Shown: positions 1-40,894 of the stretch, one piece after another
How the letters are laid out: the number at the start of each line of letters is the position of its first letter
Numbering within the stretch: the first letter of the stretch is position 1
From: Rostratula benghalensis
Lineage: Eukaryota; Chordata; Aves; Charadriiformes; Rostratulidae
NCBI GenBank assembly: GCA_013399305.1
Contig: VXAI01000138.1
Location: 992,001-1,056,000, forward strand
Length of the DNA stretch: 64,000 bases
Direction: 5' to 3'
Made by a program: the position numbers and the translations under genes
Notes under the pieces: generated by a model
What the model was told of the DNA's origin: nothing
What the model saw: the letters and a program-made list of their open reading frames with translations, nothing else
The model's database searches: none

Positions 1-814
1 ACAAGTATCCCATAATAGAGCCCACACCAAATTGCCAGCTCCCAGACCTGCCTGGAACATCCAAGGGTCCATCCAGGCCAGGAGATCAGAGCAGAAGGCT
101 TTAGAGGCCACCTCCTCCCAAGTGCTGACCTTGTGAGTCACCTTCTCTCTCCTGGTGAGACCTTGGGGCTCGCACCACAGCCCCAATTCAAATGTCTCCA
201 GCCAAGGAGTGCAGAAGGTCTGAGCTGGAGTGAGACCCAGACACAACACAGGCAGATGTTGCCATGGAAGGGGATGGGTGGGTGGAGAGCTGCTGCAATC
301 CTCCGGGACTGTTTTCACCGATTCTGTCCCAGTCCAATGTCCCAGGAAAAACTCTGTGTTTTACTGGAATTTATGAGAGAAAGCCTTTCTCTTCCACAGT
401 GCTGAACTTGGTGAAGAAGCAACTGGCAAGGAAGCATCACTGGCATAAGTAGAAATGATTCGCACACCCTTGAAGGAATTTAGGTTCTTCATGCTTGAGA
501 CCCTCCGAGGACACCCACTCCTGGCACTGACCAGACCTTTGCAAACCTTTGTGTGGTGGGTGAGGGGGGAGAGAGGTCATTCTCATCTGTGGTGCAGCTG
601 GAGAAGGCAGTGGCAGAACAGCAGGTCCTTTCTTTCTTCCCCACACAGACAAGTGGAGCAGCGTGGTGCCTCCTTCACTCCCAGCTAAGCCAGAGGATCT
701 TCTCTGGGGGCAGGGACACAGCTCTCCTGGCCTGGGAGAGCAGAGCCTGCTCCCCACGAGAGCGTGGAGGAATGGAGCCAGGGGATGAGATGGTAAGTGG
801 GGGGCAGAGGGACA

Positions 815-1330
815 TCCAGCAGTGAATGTGCCAGGGATGGGGTCAAGAGGGCCAAGGCACAGCTGGAGCTGAACCTGGCAAGGGATACAAAGAATAATAA
901 GGGTTTCTACAGGTATGTCAGCCAGAAAAGGAAGGTCAAAGAAAGCGTACACCCACAATGAGCAGGACTGGCTAACTGGTGACAAGGGATGAGGAGAAGG
1001 CTGAGGTACTCAAAGACTTCTTTGCCTCAGTCTTCACTGGCAACCTCTCTCCCTGCAGCTCTGGAGGGGATGGACAGCAAGGCCAAGTCCCTCCCACTGT
1101 AAGAGAAGATCGGGTTCATGACCACCTGAGGAACCTGAAGTCTGTGGGCCCCGAGGAGAGGCTGAGTGCTGAGGGAGCTGGCTGATGGAGCTGCTGAGCT
1201 GCCAAACCACTCTCCAGGAGAGTTGCACAGCTGTGGGCCCTGCTGACTGGAAAAAGGGAAACACCGCACCCATTTTTAAAGAGGACTGGATGATCTTTAA
1301 AGGTCCCTTCCAACCCAAACTGTTCTAAGC
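815..1330 (+). mobile_element. Decayed CR1-type LINE, internally deleted
   Basis: Its 5' part has gccaaggcacagctggagct and gaggagaaggctgaggtact..ttctttgcctcagtcttcac. Its 3' part has gactggaaaaagggaaacac, cacccatttttaaagaggac and gatctttaaaggtcccttcc. These are CR1 ORF2 and 3' end segments, shortened between them. The frame is broken, so it is not active. Confidence 0.75.
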
Positions 1331-4300
1331 TTCTGAGAGAGGATGTGGCTGCCTCGCGTGCTAGGGGGCTGCCCCACGGCACACGTGCAGGAGGAAGGTG
1401 GGCAGCAGGAGAAGCCCTGCTGCAGCAGAGCACGGCACGACGGGAGAGCGTCAGCGGAGCGAGAACGGGAGCTGGCCCTCCACAGAAGGCCCAATTAGCC
1501 ATCCTCCTGCAAACAAACAGCCCCTCAGCCCAACTTCTTCAAAGATGGCTCACAAAATAAAAGGGCCACAGGATTGGAGGGATCAACCTAAGTCATGTAC
1601 ATCTATTTAACAAGAAAACTCATTGATAAGCAAACCACCTGATGCTTGCACAGCAGAAAAGAAAACACCTGGTTCTGCCTGTGGGTTGATAAGCCAATAT
1701 CTTTAATCTTTTTTTTTTTTTCTCTCTTGATGACTGAAGTACACACTCTGTGCGGCCCTATGCTCCAGCCACATTGGTAATAGTAACAAAGCTTTGATGT
1801 CCCCCTCATTCAACAGAATGTTGTTTAGTTCAAAGCGAAGAACAGAGGCAATTCTTTGCTTTTAAATTATTAGCTCCCTAAGTCTTCTGTAATGATATAG
1901 TTTGACTGAAGTGTGCAGTTTATTAACTACATAAAGACGATATTATTAGAGCGGAGAAAGGCAGCCGAAAGTTTTGCCTTTCAGCTCAGCAGCAGGGGTT
2001 TTTGATACTTTGATCTCAATCAATGCTAAATGTCTTTGTGAGATAGAGGGAGCAGCAGAAATTACCTTTGGCACCATGACTACATCAATTATTTAGTTCT
2101 TTTTCTTATAAATTAAAGTGTTCTTCAACTTTTACCCCAATTTTTTCTTCTTTTTCTCTCCCCCCCCCTTCAGTTGATTAGGAAAAAAAAGGAAAAAAGA
2201 AGGCTGACTGGAAGAAGTCTGGCTGTGAACATTAATAAAAATCCCAGTGACCTTTCCCAGTCCTGGTCTGGAAGAGTCTTCTCTGGGGTGAGGAGAGGGA
2301 TTTATGTGAACAACAGCAAAAGGGGTAATGTGCTGTTTAAGCAAATGACTGCCTGGGTTGTTACTGCAAATTTGTCTGTGTCTAGCCTAATTTCCCTTTT
2401 TTTTTTTTTTTCTTTTCCAATATCACTAGCACGAATACAGCCAGAAAAATGGGGCACCTGATGGAAACAAAAGGATTGCTCTAAGCAGGATTTAAAGTAC
2501 TGGTGTTTTATTAAAGTTCTTTCCATTGGTCCCAGCACGTTCGTCAGAGGGAAAGTTCAGGAGCAAGGGGGAGGCAGCTCCATCTTGGGTACCAAGGAGA
2601 ACAACCACAGGTCTCCTAAGGCCCAGAGCTGGCCCCGGGGCTGCAGCAGGTGCCCACACACTGCACGTTGGATGCACTAACTCTCATTAAAGCCACTGAT
2701 GTCAGGTAATCCCACCCAGACACAAGCTGTCACCCACCCACCAGGAGTCCTGTCTGGTTTGGAGTTAATCCCCTAGAGCCTACGGAGGGAATAAACCGTT
2801 TCCAAAGTTGATTCATCCCATCCTAAGAGAGGTGACTGAGTCCTGCCCTGGGGACAGAGGGAAGCCAGTATGATGGGACTAGAGGTGAGCAGGGATAATG
2901 CCGCCCAGTGCTTCTGCTGGGTAACAACAAATGGATAGAGATTTCAGGGCAATTTGTGCTCTTTTCATCCTCCAGGGAAGAGACCAGGCTGATGGCCAAA
3001 GAGCAGGGCCAAGGGAGGAGGATATTCCCGCAGTTCTGGGGACAGAAGTTGGTGGCTGGGCTTCAGTGCTGTGGTGTGGTGTGTGTGAGAAACCACTGGA
3101 ACCAGAACCTCGGCTGGGAACATGAGCAGCAGGACCACGGAGATGCTGAGGAGATGGCTTCACACCAAGACTGAGCCCGATGCAGCTCAAGGATTTAAAA
3201 TACTGTCCTTTGGCCAGAGAAATTTTTTTGTGAGCAAGAAATCAAAGAGGTCTTTGCAGAGATGTTGAAGCATGAACTATCGGAACTTAGATATATTTCT
3301 ATGTACAACAAGTTGGAGAACAACATAATTCTGTTTTCACGGTGATCAAAGTTTTGCAGGAAGAAGGACTTGAGACAGTGTGTTAAGCTGCTATGGCAAC
3401 ATGAATTTTAAAAAGTAAACTGACTTGCAAGAGCTTATCTTTTCCCCCTTAGCATTGTGCAGAACAGATTTGGGAATCTCTGCCCTAAAAGGGATGCTGT
3501 GAGGTGCTCACCTCTGCTTTTGGGCTGGGTGTATTGCAAGATGCATAAAACATACCCCTCATGGCAAAGGGAAAATTCCCCCGGTGACTGAGTTGCTTCC
3601 TGCATCCTTGAGGATCCTGCACCCCAAAATCCCGATTCACAACAACTCTTTCATAATATACCCATGTCATTCAGAGGTTCAGATGTGGGGGTGAATGTAC
3701 CACGAAGCACTGCAGTTCCACCGTGGCCCCGAGTGGGATGCCACGCGGTGCAGCCCCTGCTCAGAGGTGAATTCCACCCACACAGCACCGTTTCCAAGTG
3801 CACCGTGACGCAGGCTCGGTTTACAGCTCGCCTTTCCAGCCATCCTCACGAAATGTAACGGTGTCAGGAGCCTTTCTGAGGGCTCCTCTCACGAGGGGAT
3901 GCTGTGAGGAGCTGTCATGCTCTGAGTCAGCTGTTCTGCTAGGGCTGGCATTTCAGGCAGGAAGAGCCTGCTCCCAGAGCTATCCCAACCACGCCGCCCG
4001 CCAGAACCACACTGGGAATCTCATGGGAACGAGCCCTCTCCTGAGCCAGCTGGTGCTTCCTGCTCCCGAGGCCTGATCCTGCCTGGATGCTGAGCATTCT
4101 TTGTTCCATTTTTAAATTAACGAGACTTGAGCAATGTGCAGTCCCAGACTTCAGAGGAAAAAGAGGCCCTTGGTGTCCCCGGCACTTTGGCCGTGTGTCC
4201 CAGCTGGAGAGAAGAGAGTGACGTGTCAGACTTGCAGGGAGACGTGGGAGATGCTGAGCACCTGGGAAACACACCTCTACTTTGGATGTTTCAATCAGGT

Positions 4301-7049
4301 TCCCCGGGCTGGCCATGCCCCACACACACAGCGTGGTGTGTACCCCAGCCCTGGGCACAGGCACAGAGCAGCCCCAGCGCAGGGCTCACCCCTAAGCTGG
4401 CAGCCCACAGGACCCACCTCCTGCCCACCCCTCCGGCCAGGGGCTGAGGCTCCCCAGCGGGGGACTCATCCTATCCCAGCTCCCATCCTATCCCAAGAGT
4501 GTCCCCTTGAGGCTGCTGGCTGAGGCAGCCTGGTGAGAGCCCTCACCGGGGCTTGGGGAACTCCAGACGCTGCTCTGGCTTTTCAAGCTGGCTCACTGCT
4601 GAAGAGTGAGCATGGCAACAGATCCCAGCAGATGTGGGTCCCAGCAAAGGGGGCTGGAGGAGCCCACCCTGACGTGGGGTGTGGGACCTCCACCGGTGAG
4701 AGCAGAGAGCATTGCAGAACAACACGGCTAATTAAGTGTCTTCCTTCCAGGTTCACGCAATCAATACCTGAAGTCCGACTGTTGCAGCCTCTCCTGCAGC
4801 ACACCAGCTCAGAGCTAGAGGGTGGGAAGCTCTTCCAGCACCGAGGAGCCGGAGCAGGGCTGTGGCTGCTCTGTGTGTCTGTGCCAGCGATGAGACCCCC
4901 AGCTGAGGGGGCAGGACAGCGGAGCCGCTGCAGCAAGGGCACGGGGCTTCCTCACTGCTGCTGGAGTCTCCTTTCTTCTGTCAGCCAAGCAGCAGGGAGT
5001 TTTCTGAGAAACTGCCCACAGGGAGCAATCACTTTTTCCAGTCATTAACCTTACACATCCCTCACATTATCGGAATACCTTGGATGTCTAAGTTGCTGCA
5101 GTGAGCTAATTCCTCCAGGTGACTCCAGGCAGCGTTAAATGGGCTCCTGCACAGCAAGGGGATTTGAACTGCCAGAGCTGAAAGCGCTCCTGACTCCGGC
5201 ACGTCAGGCCTCCAGCGGGGGTGAGATCCTCAGATGTCACCGTGTGAGCACAGCACAGTGGCAGGAGGGATCCGGGGCCTCCGGAGCAGCGGTTTTCAAC
5301 CCGCAGTTGGCAGGTGCCTGGAAGATCTGTGAGTGAAGGTAGGAAAGAAAGCAAGCAAGGCACGGGCTTGAGATGTCCCATACAGGGCACGTCCCCCCCT
5401 AGGGAGTCCTCAGGTAGAAAGATATTGGGGAAAAAAGGCAGTGCCCAGAAAGGATGAATGTTGGGAACCCCCAGTGCTGGCCTCTGGGACACATATGTAC
5501 CCATCGGTCTGGATGTAATCACTTCACGGTGTCCAAGCCCTGACAGAGCAGCCAGTTTTGGATCCTGAAGTCCTTCCTCTGATTTAGATGAGCGTGAGGC
5601 CAAGGCTCTATTTAATTTCTTGGCAAAGAAGGTGAGATCTTTGCAGCCTGTCCCCTAAGGAGCAGAACAGGTCACCAGAGATCATGAGCTTCCTGTCACC
5701 CGTGTGTGCACCCCCAGAGGGTCGGCACAGCCGGGAGCACCCGAGTTCCTCATGGAGTTCCTCACGAGCGTGCCTTCACCAGCTTGTGAAACTGGGACAG
5801 GACGTGTGTCTCCCTCAGCAAACTAACTGGAGGCACAGAGGGGAGGAAGCCATGCTGGGAGCGGGTGTTGAGTGCCCACCCTGGCTCCGTGCACACCGGC
5901 ACTGCTCAGGAGGAGGAAACCACAGACAACCGGGCTCCGCGTGATGGCTTTTACTGTCTCCACAGAGTGTGACCCATCTCCCAGCCCCAGAGACACACTG
6001 CTGATCTGCAGCCACTGGGGTAACAGGTGGAGAAAGAGGCACACAAGTGGAACCTCAAATCAATGACAGAAATCATAGCAGCAGGATAACTCTTATAATG
6101 TGTACTTAATATTAAATGTAACATCACTAACCCTTAGACATCACGATGGCTTCCTACCATTGTGTTTCCTGGATTATACATTACCAGAGTCCAGTCAGGA
6201 GCTGCTGAGTAACAATACTTAACAAAATATTAACAAAAACAATCACAAAAGAGACCACATCTGTCTCTCGGTGGCCACCAGTAGTGACTGCCAGAGCAAA
6301 ACCAGGTCCTCACAACAGAGCAAAGCCAGTGAGAGCAAACACACGTTTGTACAAGAGAGGCACCACGGGTGGTGGGGGGCAGCACCCACCTTTATTCTTT
6401 CTGCTCTCCTGGGAAAGAGCCTCTGGATACAGAAACAGCCTCTTGATTTTCCCAAACTGCCCAGTGGTTAGAAGGGTCATCCCAGACCCAGGGGACATGG
6501 AGACCACCAAGAACATGCAAGAAAAGACTTTAAATCCCACAGCAGAAGTCAGCAGGATGAACCAACACCAGCCACACCGGCAAAGCTCTGTTTACATCAG
6601 AAATACAAAATAGTGACATAAAAAGTCTCAGGCTACATGGCCAAATTACAGAACAATGACCCATACCACACACATCTAGCACACCCCACCCCTCTGCACT
6701 TGAACCATCTTCAAACACCGACATGATACAGGGACAGCAACGTTCTAACGCTCCTGGAGCACAACAGAGTTAAAGACTGTGGTAAAGCATCAATCCAAGT
6801 TTGGAGAGACCCCAAATGCAGAATTGTTTTGGATCTTCCCAGGTGTTGCTGGGTGGGGTGCAGTACAGGTCATGGTTTCGAGGCCCATCCCAGCGTTGAG
6901 AGGTCCCAAAAGGGGGACTGGAGCTAAGGCAGCAGCGCTCTGGAGCCTTTGCTCTCCTCCCGCACTGCCTGCTCTTTGGGATCAGTTTTGGTTTGGATTC
7001 AGGAATGATGCTGTGCCATAGAGTACACAGCTTCTCACGAGGGCTTTAC

Positions 7050-7055
7050 TTTATT
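7050..7055 (-). terminator. RGS9: Candidate polyadenylation signal for RGS9-2
   Basis: The first AATAAA I found on the minus strand after the RGS9-2 stop (plus-strand tttatt) lies about 1.77 kb downstream of 8828. Its use is inferred only. Another AATAAA lies near 6389. Confidence 0.25.
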
Positions 7056-8827
7056 TTCCCCAGCAATCAGCTGTCTCTTAATGAACTTGCTTTAAAATTA
7101 AAAAATGATTAATAGTAAGAGGTGGACCCAAGTTGGGGACATAAACACGCCCCAATCTTGGCATGGAAATCTAGGTCCTACTCTGAGAAATGCCTGCCAG
7201 CTCTGCTCCAGCTGTGCTGTGTACAATGTGCTGACACCTCATGGCCAAGCAAGTAATTCAGATAAGACACCATTTCCCAGGATATAAATACACACATAAA
7301 TTCCCCATCTGCTATAAGGCAAGAAATGAGGTTCATTTATCAAGAAGTTTGTAATGAGTAGATCTGAATATACCAAAGGCAGGAAAGAAAACCAGTCCAG
7401 AAATGCTTCAAATTCTTGAATTACAAACAGATGGGTCCATTATTCATAGCTGCGGTGGTCTGAGCTTCCTCCTTGCTGAAGGATGGCTCTGATGCACTTC
7501 TTTAACAGCATGGCCAGGTACTGAACCACACACGGCAAACCTCGTGGTCCCCAGCCTGGAAAGGGATGGCCCATGCCTGTGCTGCTCATTGCCCAGCTCT
7601 TCCCTCCTCCGTGGGGTTCTCCCCAGGGCAGATCACCTCCTTCACAGAGTCCTTACAAGCTCGGTGGTGGTCGTCCTCTCCCTCTGAGGAGCCTATGGGG
7701 TGGATTCGGCTCTCCAAAGGAGCATCCCTTCTTATTTGGAAGAAGCTGTTGTGAAATTAAAACTCATCACGCGTACAGCACTTTTTGATGTGCTCTCCGA
7801 GAGAGTGAACACGCAGCACGGAGTCTGGCTTTGAGTGTTCCACTGTTCAAACCCCAAATCCCAGAGCAAAACTCCTGGGCACGAGCCCGCAGAGATGGAA
7901 AACGAAAGAAACGTGCACTCCCACCCCTTTGAAGCAGAACTGCTGTGTGACACAGCTCCGGCACAGCCAGAGCACACAGCCAGGTGGAGAAGGAGCCCTC
8001 AGATTCGTGCTTTTGAATTTATAATGCGGACTCCTCCACTTGGTCAGCAGCAGAGGTGGATTAACAGGGGTTGAGGACATGGTACTCATAGCGAGGGACA
8101 CGGACAGGATCTGGTTTCGACAGTGACAGCCTCTCCAGGCAAAAAAAGTCCCCATTCTTACACATCCTGCTTCAGAATGACAAATGTTTCATGACTCTCC
8201 CTCAAGATTTCTCCTCCCTTGTTACCTCTGTGTCTCCTTTGACTGTCAAATCATTAAACCAAACCTGAACTAGCACTTGAAAACAAACATGAATATATGA
8301 GCGATTTCCAAAATTTAGGGATCAAAAGTAAAACCTGGGGAATTTACACCATGAACAGGAGGTGTGAGTGCAGCAGTGAGGGATGGCTGGCACGGGCTCT
8401 TGCCCATTTCTCATCAGAGAACACATCCAGAGCAGCAAGCAGGCGCGAGGAGCCCAGGGGAAGAGAGAATTTCAGGGGTGTGCCGTGGTGTGTGCCAGGC
8501 AGCACAAATGCCGTGGTGGGCATTTTAAGGAGCCATTTAAGGAGCAGCAGCCATCGTCTGGGCCTGCAGCCCGGCAGGGAGGATCTGCAGGGATAGATGG
8601 GGTCCCTACCCCACAGTACCCAAACGCCCCAGCGTCTCTGCTGGGGCAAAGACCTCTAGCTCATCTCCAAGGTCACCAAAAAACCCAAGTGGGTAAACAA
8701 CAGTTTCTGCTAAAATATGTGGGGCAGCAAGGCCCCACAGCCCCTCGTGCCTCTTGATGTGGGGGCAAACACCCATGTCTCCTCATGCCGAGCTGTGGGT
8801 ATCTCACACAAGGGGACCGCCATCTCC

Positions 8828-9573
8828 TCAGCCTGCTCCGCTGTGAGGGGGCTCAGGGCATGGCGCAGGCGGGGACAGGCAGTGCTGATGCCACCCCAGG
8901 GGAGGTGAGGCCACATCCCTGTACCCCCAGCAACTGCTCCCCAGGGCCACTGCTGCAGCACCTCCATTTTCTCGCCAGGGAGGAGAGGCGCTGGTGCCTG
9001 TTCCTGGGAGCCGCCATGACAGCCAGCCCCGCAGCAGGCAGCCAAGGGGCTGATGGCAAGAGCTGACAGGAATACGAAGCACAAACCCCACTTCCGTGGC
9101 CTCAGCCGATACCATCTCCACCTTTTTTACACACCTGATTGGTTTTAGAGCCCAGCCCTCCACGATGGCGCCTGGGTGCCCGCAGGGTGCTTTCCTGCTC
9201 ACCGCCTTGGTGTCCGGCCGCCGCTCCCGCTCCGCCAGTGGCGGCACCTTCCCGTGGGGCACGGCCGGGCACCTGGGCGAGAGCGTGGCCAGAAGGGGCG
9301 AGGTCCAGCAGCCCCTCCTCAGCCGCCGGGTGAAGGACGGGGTGGCCGCGCGGGACTTCCCGCTGCTGGGGGGGAAGGGGCCAGCCCCCTCGGGGTCCCC
9401 CTCAGCGCCCGCCCTGCTGTCTAGGGCCACGCCGATGGGCGAGGGGCAGGCGGTGCCGTGGGGCAGGGCTGGGGGGCAGGAGACAGGCTGCTGCTGCGGC
9501 CAGCGGGCGGGCAGGCAGGCGGCCACGGTGGGGTGAGAGCCGGGCGGGAGAGCAGGGAGGCGAGGTGGCATCG
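8828..9573 (-). CDS. RGS9: RGS9 long-isoform (RGS9-2) terminal coding exon
   Basis: An acceptor (cctccccacag) precedes 9573, and the frame starting with the second codon, MPPRLPALPP, stays open to a stop at 8828-8830. The block PSPIGVALDS, then RRLRRGCWTSPLLATLSPRC, then PAVPHGKVPPL matches the human RGS9-2 tail ([33 protein letters not shown]). The proline-rich RGS9-2 tail is the striatal form that regulates D2 dopamine and opioid receptor signalling. The exon begins at codon position 2, so it cannot follow directly on the internal exon 17 donor at 12806, which ends in phase 0. Either a short intervening exon whose length is 1 modulo 3 lies between 9574 and 12805, or an alternative junction is used. 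I could not identify it. The last 70-90 residues do not resemble the human C-terminus. Confidence 0.85.
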
Positions 9574-12500
9574 CTGTGGGGAGGAAAAGGAGAGAGGCTC
9601 AGTCAGGCCTGGGGGGGGCCATGACAGTACCTGCCCTCCCCAGGCTTCCTCAGGAGGGGACGCCTTCTCCTCCTTTGGAGGCCACCGGTGTCCTGCCTTG
9701 GGAGGAGAAGGGCCAGGTGCCACCAACGCCGTGGGGAGGGACAGGAGGCAGACACCCCAGCCGAGCCTGGGACGGCCCCCTCCCTGCCCTCCCACAGCAG
9801 GAGAGCGGAGGCATCAGCATTCGCCCGTGGAAAGCAGCAGGGTCATGGCTACCGGCCTCAGCGGGCGCTGACAGATCCAGCCCCACACCCACTGGGGTGC
9901 TGCAGGAGACACCAGCTTGTCCCATTCCTTACAACAATCAGCTCCAGGCACGGAGGAGACGGCTACCCCTCATCTGGGTTGGGAACAGCGTAACCGTGTC
10001 ACACCAGAAGCACCAGTGGCGCTGGCTGCTGCGGTGGCCAAGAAATACGACACTGGGCTCCAAACCCCGATGACCGATAAAACAAGAAACCACCAGCCTC
10101 CCTGGGCTGGTGCTGTGAAGTCTCCAGCTCAGATAACGCAGCCCTCGGGACGTGCCCCAGCACAGACAGATCAGCAGAGGACATGCTGCGTGCCCGGGTC
10201 CCCCCCACCGCTTCCCAAGGACTCAGTCCCAGCAGAAATGAAATGCAGCTCCAGTGTCCAGACAGAAGTGATGAGAGCAGAGGCACAGACAGAAGATACA
10301 TGCACACATGGCAGGGAGATGACACGGTGAAGGATGAACACACTGAGACAAGACAGAGAAAGATGAACTTGGTTCTTTTTTTCCATGGTCTACATTTATT
10401 TTTATTAGACAGATGAATGCATGGAAGTGATGGCCAAGAAACTAAACAACATATTGCTCTGATTTCCCATGGAAACAAACAATTTCTTGGCTGGCACAAA
10501 GTGCAGTTGAGTTTGTACCGCAGTCACACTTTGTACCAGGCGACCTTCCTCTTTGGGGACTGAACAGCAAGGGCCCCAGGAGGGGACACTGGGTCACACC
10601 AGCTCATTCAGCCCAGAAGCAGAACAGAGCCAGCTTCTGCCTGCAAGTGCAGGACTGGTGTTTCACAAGCACAGTGACTCCAGAGCACACAGCATTAACC
10701 CGTGTCAGCGAGGCAAAGCTGAGATGATGAAAAATCAGAGGAAGGAATGGCTAGAGAGAACATGAAAAGCAAAGCTGAACAAAACAGAAGTAGAATCAGA
10801 GGGACTGACTGGAACACACAGATTTGTTATTTATTATTTATACCCTGACTTCATCTCCCACATATTACTACACACTGGCAATCCCAACATGCTCAGTGCT
10901 CCATGTTAGACACACTGAAGAGACTGTAGAGCTCATCACACCCAAGTAGCTTTGGACCAACCCTGTCCAGTTCTTGACTATCCTTCAGGGCTCTTGCTTA
11001 CGTCAAGGTAGGTTGATGGTGCTCAGTACCTCACTTAAATGAGCCCCGTGATTTTAAGCAATTGAAAAATGTATGGTCTGAGCCTGCTCACCCTTCTGAT
11101 ATTGTAATATTTGCATTGCTTACACTGGGAATAAGAGCAGAGACTCAGAAAGCAGACCTTGACGTCAGAGCACACAACTCACGCAATGTGGTTTCAGTTC
11201 CTCTCAGGTTTATCACTGTTAGGTTAACAGAGGCCGTGAAAATCTCCCCAGCTGCACAGCACAGACTAGTTCTGCAATGACACCAGATCTCACAGCCCCG
11301 ATTCTGCCCCTGATAACACACACAGGGAGGGAAAGAGTCGCCGTTCAAAGCTGTTCAGAAACAGCCCTGGCTGTCTCCCTGCTCGCAAGGGGCTGGTCTG
11401 CAGGAACCCTGGTACCTGAGGGCTCCCACTCACACCCAGCCTCCTCCATCTCCCATTTCCCATAAAATCACACCAGCAGCAAAAATGGATGAACAATAAA
11501 ACAGGAGAGAAGAAGCTTCCCAGACCTCAGTCCTTCCCACTCAGTCCCTCTGCTTCCCCTAAATTCTAACAATCAAGGAAGGTTTTCTGCACACACACAC
11601 CCCCAACTCCCTTTACTGGGCTTTGCAGGAATCTTCCCCCTTCTGGTAATCATTGGCCTGGTCCAGACACCAGGGTTCCCCAGCAAAGCCTGCAACCTCC
11701 CTGAGCTCTTTAGCACTACCGTAGTTGTTTAGGTTGCTTCATTCTAAAGAGCAAGAGAGATGGAGCAAATGAAAAAAGGACTACTTGAGGCTGAAGTCAG
11801 ATCCTAACACCTCTGCCCTGGTTCTTCCTTGCCTCTGGGCTACAAGCCAGCGACACCTGGAACTACCTCCCGTTAGGTTTTTTTAATGCCAGAAAATAGA
11901 AGAGCAGGAAAAAGACAAGATGAGGCACAAAGGATTTGATAAAAGAAACACAAAGCCACGGCTGCGTCTCTCAAGCCCTCCTGCAGGCTCTCCATGGCTG
12001 CACACCTACCTCATCATCTAGGGGGGACTATGGAGGGGGAGCAGAGCTTGTCACTGATCGTCCCCAACGTGCCAGGGGGCACCTGGCAGTGTCATTAAAA
12101 TTCAAAGGCTCACCCAAACTTCCAGAAACCCTTATCCTGCTGTTCTCACAAGAAGTCTACCCTGCTCTGCTGCCCGTGGCTCCTCTGTGCTGGTTAAGAG
12201 GTGCAGGATATTGGAGGTGAGGGATGTGCTCCTCTCAGGGGGTGCTGGGGATGCATCTCTTGGGAGGGTGCAGAGCCCCCAAGAAGATGGACACCAGCGC
12301 AGATGCACTCCAACATGGACCACCTCTGCTCCAAGGAAGGCTGGTTTGAGCCCAAAGTACTGGGAGGGCAGAGCTTTACTCTGCCTTGTCCCATCCTGGT
12401 TCCTGGGGGAGCAGGAGGCTGGGTGAGGCGGCCAGGCTGCCCAGTCTCTTGGGGGGCTTAGGGCAGCCAGGAGGCATCCCCCCTCCGGGGCGCGTGGGGA

Positions 12501-12751
12501 GGGAGCCGGGGCTCTGCACCCCGAGCCCGGCAGAGCCAGCAGCCTGGATCCAGCAGCACTCCCACGCCTGACATGCCTGGGAAGTGACATCCCCTGCTCC
12601 AGAAGCCATGGCAACGAGCAGGAAGCAGGCTGCTGGCAGAGCCGGCCTGGGAAACCTAAAGCAGCACTGACACCTTCAGGAAGGGGAGACGAAGCTCAAC
12701 ACCAGCCTCTGCTTGTCTTTGCCCTGCACTGTGCCCTGCGGGGCTCAGAGC
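9574..12751 (-). other. RGS9: RGS9-1 3' UTR / RGS9-2 intron
   Basis: From the retinal-type stop down to the RGS9-2 exon acceptor. It should contain the RGS9-1 polyadenylation site and, by frame arithmetic, at least one unrecognised RGS9-2 exon. Several open stretches were read without finding convincing similarity to the human PGQHMAPSPHLTVYTG segment. Confidence 0.6.
10830..10835 (-). terminator. RGS9: Candidate polyadenylation signal for RGS9-1
   Basis: The first canonical AATAAA I found on the minus strand after the retinal-type stop (12752), in a run TAAATAATAAATAAC. Further copies lie near 10394-10402, and a variant ATTAAA lies near 11882-11887. All lie inside the intron that RGS9-2 removes, as expected if RGS9-1 ends by polyadenylation within that intron. 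Confidence 0.3.
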
Positions 12752-40527
<27,776 letters not shown>

Positions 40528-40894
40528 GGTGCCGGAGCGGGCGGCCGCGGCCGCGCTCACCTCACCTGGCCGCGGCCCCGCCGCCGCCTCCGCACCCCCC
40601 GCCAAGGGCGGCGCCAGCGCTGCGCGCCGCAGCCAATCAGCACCCGCCGTCCCACGCTCATTTGCATGAAGGCGCGGCGGCCGCCTCGGGGCGCTCGTGG
40701 GAACGGGGCTCGGGGCCGCGGCGGGGGCGTGGCCGGGGCTGATGGAGACGCGGGGGGGGGGGCAGGAGCCCGCAAAGCCCCCAGGCACCGCTGGATCCCC
40801 TGGAGCGGGGAGAATCCCTCCCCAAAACACTCCCGGTTGAAAGTACAAGGGAGAACCCCCCCCGCCAGTGCTGCCTCCAGCTCTGGGGCCACCA

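Larger units (their letters stand above)
1..8827. other. Sequence downstream of RGS9: no recognisable gene
   Basis: No frame here resembles a known protein, and no plausible set of spliced exons was seen on either strand. The part from about 7050 to 8827 is probably RGS9-2 3' UTR. The rest holds one CR1 (815-1330), poly-T tracts near 1710 and 2400, and an AT-rich, non-repetitive block near 1840-2110 that could be a conserved non-coding element. Confidence 0.6.

Noticed and set aside
437..985. A 182-residue minus-strand frame at the left end
   Set aside because: It lies partly over CR1 sequence, has no recognisable domain and no exon-like neighbours.
9650..9725. Possible missing RGS9-2 exon (GHRWPPKEEKASPPEEAW)
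   Set aside because: It has a plausible donor, but the best acceptor gives 66 nt, which is the wrong phase, and there is no similarity to the human segment.
9855..9901. Possible missing RGS9-2 exon after a good acceptor (ggtgtctcctgcag)
   Set aside because: In the required phase it reaches a TGA after 13 codons.
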